Assembly: GCA_041595255.1 (NCBI GenBank)
Contig: JBFHKR010000077.1
Location: 1-11,841 of the forward strand
Length of the DNA stretch: 11,841 bases
Source of the DNA: PGYR01 sp041595255
GTDB lineage: Bacteria > Bacteroidota > Ignavibacteria > Kapaibacteriales > UBA2268
Direction: 5' to 3'
In this document: positions 8,719-11,841 of the stretch, in pieces
How the letters are laid out: every line of letters begins with the position of its first letter
Numbering within the stretch: the stretch's first letter is position 1
Translations under genes and position numbers: made by a program
The notes under the pieces: model-generated
Told to the model about the DNA's origin: nothing
Seen by the model: only the letters and a program-made list of their open reading frames with translations
Database searches by the model: none

Positions 8719-8748
8719 AAAAACCCCGATAAAAATATCGGGGTTTTT
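8719..8748 (-). terminator. Rho-independent terminator of the T9SS cargo gene
   Basis: A perfect hairpin: CCCCGATA (8724-8731) pairs with TATCGGGG (8736-8743) around an AAAA loop, extended by five A-T pairs to 13 bp. On the minus strand it is followed at once by TTTTTTATTTTG. It begins 24 bases after the stop codon of the cargo gene (8773). The A/T flanks also make it a reasonable terminator on the plus strand. It leaves only about 45 bases for a promoter of the downstream protease gene, and I see no clear TTTG / TAnnTTTG pair there. Confidence 0.93.
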
Positions 8749-8772
8749 GAATTTTAAATATAATAGCTCAGA

Positions 8773-11700
8773 CTATTTTACAATCATAAGTGGTGCAATC
8801 ACAACGTGACCGTTACCAGTTAATCTTAAGAAATGTTGACCCGAAGAAACAGTATTAGCTAAGTTAAACTCGAATTGAGTTTCACCAGCACTGAAATCTC
8901 TTCCTTCAAATAATGTCATCATTAATTGTCCTTTGCTATCATATAGTTCTAACGTCAATGGCATGTCTTCAATTGTCTCAACTTGTAATGAAACTAAATT
9001 GTTTAGATTAGCAGGTTGAGGAGTGATATTATCAATACCAAGACTCATACCTTTAGATATATTTTCAGAGTAATTACTACCTTTAGGCATAGTCAAACCA
9101 CTTTTCGTTGTTTCATTTTCATTGAAGTTCTGAACTCCAGAGTTTAATGCACCAGCATAAGCATAAGCAGCAATTGTATACCTTTGGAAATTATTTATCA
9201 AATTATACATTGTAACTGAAGTAGCACCACTACCAGCATAAATAACAAATGTTGAGGCATCAGAAGGAGTAGCTGAAGATCCATAATTAGTATTTGCAGC
9301 CCAACTTGTCTCGTCATCCATTCCTGCTTCATTTGAATAACTTAAAGTTGTACTACTAGTTTTCTTAGCAATGATCAAAGTATTCTTGTTATCAGGATTT
9401 GTGAAATTAATTTTAAATGAATTACTATTTGGTATAATTGATAAATTAGTAATTGAAGCAGGTGTAGCTTCTTTAATGTTAAATGTCGAGCTAACACCAT
9501 TTGATAATCCAACAGCAGTAGCAGTTACATAATCATTTGCAAAAGCCGTACTAAATTGAACTGCATTCAATGTTAATATACCATTAGAAAGCGAACCAGT
9601 ATTACCAGATGTAATAGTAGATTGATTAGCAAAGAATGAAGTTAATGTAGAACTATTATCAACATCTCTATTATCGTTCACATCCGTTGCCTCTACCACA
9701 AATGTAGTGTTTGTGTTTATTACAGTTTTTACTGGAGTTGTAGTAAATAACAACTTAGTTGCAACAACATTAATCGCATTGTTAGATGAACCAGATTCTA
9801 CAGCTGTTCCGGCACCACTTACGAAAGAAGATCCGCCACCGTCAACTGTAAATGAACTTCTATTAACTTTGAATGCTAAATTTTCATTATCTATTACAAC
9901 AGAAGGAGAATCAGACAACCAAACTTTCAATGTATATGTTTTAGTTGAATCATCTTTAACTTCACCTATTTGTCCAGCACCGTGTGCCAATCCAGTAAAT
10001 GCAATTGTAGTTGCTCCTACTGTACCAGAAACCGTGTTAGTTCCATCTGTCAATATAGCTCCGGATATAATAGTTGTCCAATCAACAAAGTCATTTCCGG
10101 TACCTTGCGATATTGAAATATCAGTAATTAATGTAGCATCTGTATCTACAGCGTTATTATCTTTATCATCAGTTACATCAAAGTCGAAATTCAATACTGC
10201 TTCTCCTTGTGTATCAACTAAAGAAGATAATGTAGCAGGTTCAGCAACAGCTCCAGCTTCTACTGTTGTAAACCCAGTTATTTCATAATCAACGCTGTTG
10301 TCTGTAAGTATTGTTGTAGTATTATTATTTCCAGCTGCATCGATTACTGTACTTGAAGCTAAATTAATAATTACCGTTCCTGTAGTACTCATACCTGAAA
10401 CAGCTACATTATATGTAGAACCACTTCCAGTAAGGACTTTAGTCGTAGCTCCAGCTGTACCAGATAAAACTATGTCACTTACCTCTAATCCAGTAACATC
10501 TTCATTGAAAGTCAGTGCAAAGTTAATAGGACCAAAGTTTGCAGGGTCTGATTGACCAAGAGCTAAATCAATAGTTCCAACAGGAGCAACTTGGTCAATA
10601 TCAAATGACTCAGTTGAAGTATGAGTCAACATTACATTACCTGCAACATCTTCACCAATTGCAACATCAACAGTTATGTCATCTAAATCTAAGTTAGCAT
10701 CTGCCACAGAATAGTTATAAGTAAACGATGTACTCGTACTTGAAACACCATTGTAAGTTAATAAACCTGGTAATAGTGTATTAAATTCTATAGTTGGTGG
10801 AGTACTCATATCTTCATCAAAGTTTACTGTCACATCTAATGAAGTTGTTGATTCAGTAATTAATGAAGTACTGAATACTACACTTGTAACTAATGGCTTA
10901 CGAGTATCAATATCTACATCAGTAGAACATAATACGGCAGAAACAGGATTACCAGCTAAATCAGTTGGTAAAGCTGCAAATCCATCTATTTCGAATTTAG
11001 CAGAAGTTGTCTCTTCAACACCTGAATGAGTAAATGTTTGAGTGAATGTATCACCACTCCAATTCGAAGCACCAGGAGTCAACTCTGTAGTACCTGTAAT
11101 TATGAATGTTGGATTTGGCGACGTTGCCATATCTTCTGTAAACTGAACAGAAACTGTTACACTCAAATCATTTTCATAAATATCGGCATTGTTATTTGTT
11201 ATATCAAAACATGTTGGTGCTTCTGTATCAATACTGAATACACTACTAAATCCAGCAGGGAAATCCATTGAATTCCCAATGTCTTCAGTATCATCTTTAA
11301 CATTTGAAACTGTCACTCCTAATGAAGTTATTGTTTCAGGCGTAGTTAATGCATCGATAGTACCAAATGTTGCAGTATAAATTGTATTTCCTGAACTCCA
11401 AGTACCACCTGTATTAGTTGTAACAACAGTATTGTTTGCATCTAATGTAACTACTGGTGTTGTACCTGTATCCATTCCTTCATTAAATAATACCGCTATC
11501 GTGAATGGAGTTCCATTATCAGCAATAGAGATTAAATTATCGCTAGGAGTAACAGAAGTTACATCCGGACCAGTAGCATCTTTAGTTAATGATACATTGC
11601 TTGTGCCAATATTACCTGCTACGTCAGTTGATCTGAAGTTAAGTGTAAATGCACCATCACTCAAACTAGAGAATCCAGTATATCCACTTAATGTAGTTCC

Positions 11701-11841
11701 AGTTACAGGAGCTGTTGTCCAAGAACCCGTAGAATTAAATCTGTACTCAGTCACATTTATTCCACAACCAGATCCATCTGTTGCGGTATAGTCAATTACT
11801 TTAGAATCATTAACTGTCTCACCACCTGTAGGGTCTGTAAA
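8773..11841 (-). CDS. Large secreted protein with tandem Ig-like domains and T9SS type A sorting domain (5' end outside window)
   Basis: The frame is open to the right edge, giving 1,022 visible C-terminal residues. An internal GTG at 11754 is not the start, because the 29 codons upstream of it are open and continue the same domain type. From the N-side there is a partial Ig-like unit, then four units of 104-117 residues each opening with D-x-x-x-P (DATGP, DTEAP, DTRKP, DQVAP), carrying F-[NTD]-E-[DG]-[MV] about 25-35 residues in. Then follow two beta-rich modules (about 10284-9760 and 9759-9475), an FN3-like unit (about 9465-9088), and a C-terminal sorting domain (about 9036-8776) with PQPANLNN, LELYDSKGQLM, SSGQHFLRL and terminal IVK. 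This domain directs export through T9SS and is normally removed, with anchoring or release. Asp-rich repeats suggest calcium-stabilised structure. Likely an adhesin or other surface protein; any N-terminal enzymatic or binding domain would lie outside the window. A strong terminator follows it. Confidence 0.9.
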   Translation of the reverse strand, partial: FTDPTGGETVNDSKVIDYTATDGSGCGINVTEYRFNSTGSWTTAPVTGTTLSGYTGFSSLSDGAFTLNFRSTDVAGNIGTSNVSLTKDATGPDVTSVTPSDNLISIADNGTPFTIAVLFNEGMDTGTTPVVTLDANNTVVTTNTGGTWSSGNTIYTATFGTIDALTTPETITSLGVTVSNVKDDTEDIGNSMDFPAGFSSVFSIDTEAPTCFDITNNNADIYENDLSVTVSVQFTEDMATSPNPTFIITGTTELTPGASNWSGDTFTQTFTHSGVEETTSAKFEIDGFAALPTDLAGNPVSAVLCSTDVDIDTRKPLVTSVVFSTSLITESTTSLDVTVNFDEDMSTPPTIEFNTLLPGLLTYNGVSSTSTSFTYNYSVADANLDLDDITVDVAIGEDVAGNVMLTHTSTESFDIDQVAPVGTIDLALGQSDPANFGPINFALTFNEDVTGLEVSDIVLSGTAGATTKVLTGSGSTYNVAVSGMSTTGTVIINLASSTVIDAAGNNNTTTILTDNSVDYEITGFTTVEAGAVAEPATLSSLVDTQGEAVLNFDFDVTDDKDNNAVDTDATLITDISISQGTGNDFVDWTTIISGAILTDGTNTVSGTVGATTIAFTGLAHGAGQIGEVKDDSTKTYTLKVWLSDSPSVVIDNENLAFKVNRSSFTVDGGGSSFVSGAGTAVESGSSNNAINVVATKLLFTTTPVKTVINTNTTFVVEATDVNDNRDVDNSSTLTSFFANQSTITSGNTGSLSNGILTLNAVQFSTAFANDYVTATAVGLSNGVSSTFNIKEATPASITNLSIIPNSNSFKINFTNPDNKNTLIIAKKTSSTTLSYSNEAGMDDETSWAANTNYGSSATPSDASTFVIYAGSGATSVTMYNLINNFQRYTIAAYAYAGALNSGVQNFNENETTKSGLTMPKGSNYSENISKGMSLGIDNITPQPANLNNLVSLQVETIEDMPLTLELYDSKGQLMMTLFEGRDFSAGETQFEFNLANTVSSGQHFLRLTGNGHVVIAPLMIVK
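10285..11841 (-). repeat. Tandem Ig-like protein repeats within the T9SS cargo gene
   Basis: Coding repeats that have diverged at base level. Unit bounds, taken at the opening Asp codon: partial unit 11841-11581, R1 11580-11230 (117 codons), R2 11229-10909 (107), R3 10908-10597 (104), R4 10596-10285 (104). Each has an early F-[NTD]-E-[DG]-[MV] strand and most end in D-[VLA]-AGN (DVAGN, DLAGN, DVAGN, DAAGN). R1 keeps only a degenerate DIGN. R3 and R4 are identical in length but not in sequence, so the array is old rather than recently amplified. Confidence 0.8.

Noticed and set aside
9707..10288. A 193-codon open frame on the plus strand, opposite the T9SS cargo gene, with shorter ones at 10298-10555 and 11432-11791.
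   Set aside because: They are antisense shadows of low-complexity Thr/Ser/Val/Asp codons in the repeat gene. Their composition mirrors the sense strand and they show no recognisable domain or own start context.
7107..11841. The S41 protease as a dedicated processing enzyme for the adjacent T9SS cargo.
   Set aside because: T9SS cargo is processed by the C25-type PorU sortase, the genes are split by a strong terminator, and no sequence feature links them. Adjacency alone is not enough.
1..11841. tRNA, rRNA, CRISPR array, insertion sequence or attachment site.
   Set aside because: I read both strands and found no cloverleaf, regularly spaced direct repeats, transposase or terminal inverted repeats. 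Almost all sequence is explained by the listed genes.

Overview
The window is AT-rich bacterial chromosome. It most likely comes from Bacteroidota or a close relative in the FCB superphylum. The strongest taxonomic pointer is the right-hand gene, a large secreted protein ending in a type A sorting domain of the type IX secretion system (T9SS), which is essentially confined to Bacteroidota, Ignavibacteria and relatives. Start codons also lack clear AGGAGG ribosome binding sites, as is usual in Bacteroidota. The class cannot be resolved from the sequence alone.

Layout, left to right. The only plus-strand gene is speA (biosynthetic arginine decarboxylase), which begins at the left edge. It converges, with a 7-base gap, on a minus-strand series read from right to left. 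That series is a T9SS cargo protein whose 5' end lies beyond the right edge, a strong intrinsic terminator, an exported S41 C-terminal processing protease, a ZIP-family metal transporter (ZupT-like), a 149-base AT-rich gap, a long multi-domain RecQ helicase, a small two-helix membrane protein with a PH-like domain, and pheS (phenylalanyl-tRNA synthetase alpha chain). Gaps are 42 bases from protease to transporter, 42 from recQ to the membrane protein, and 2 from the membrane protein to pheS. The likely transcription units are therefore cargo gene | protease-zupT | recQ-membrane protein-pheS. Coding density is high and no non-coding stretch exceeds about 150 bases.

The genes do not form one pathway. 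SpeA makes agmatine for polyamine synthesis, PheS is half of an essential aminoacyl-tRNA synthetase (pheT is not here), RecQ acts in DNA repair, ZupT-like imports divalent metal, the S41 protease works in the periplasm, and the T9SS protein is exported to the surface or medium. I see no mobile element, CRISPR array, tRNA, rRNA, phage gene or defence cassette, and no convincing new system. The most distinctive items are the RecQ domain architecture, the tandem Ig-like array of the T9SS cargo, and the close coupling of an uncharacterised membrane protein to pheS.
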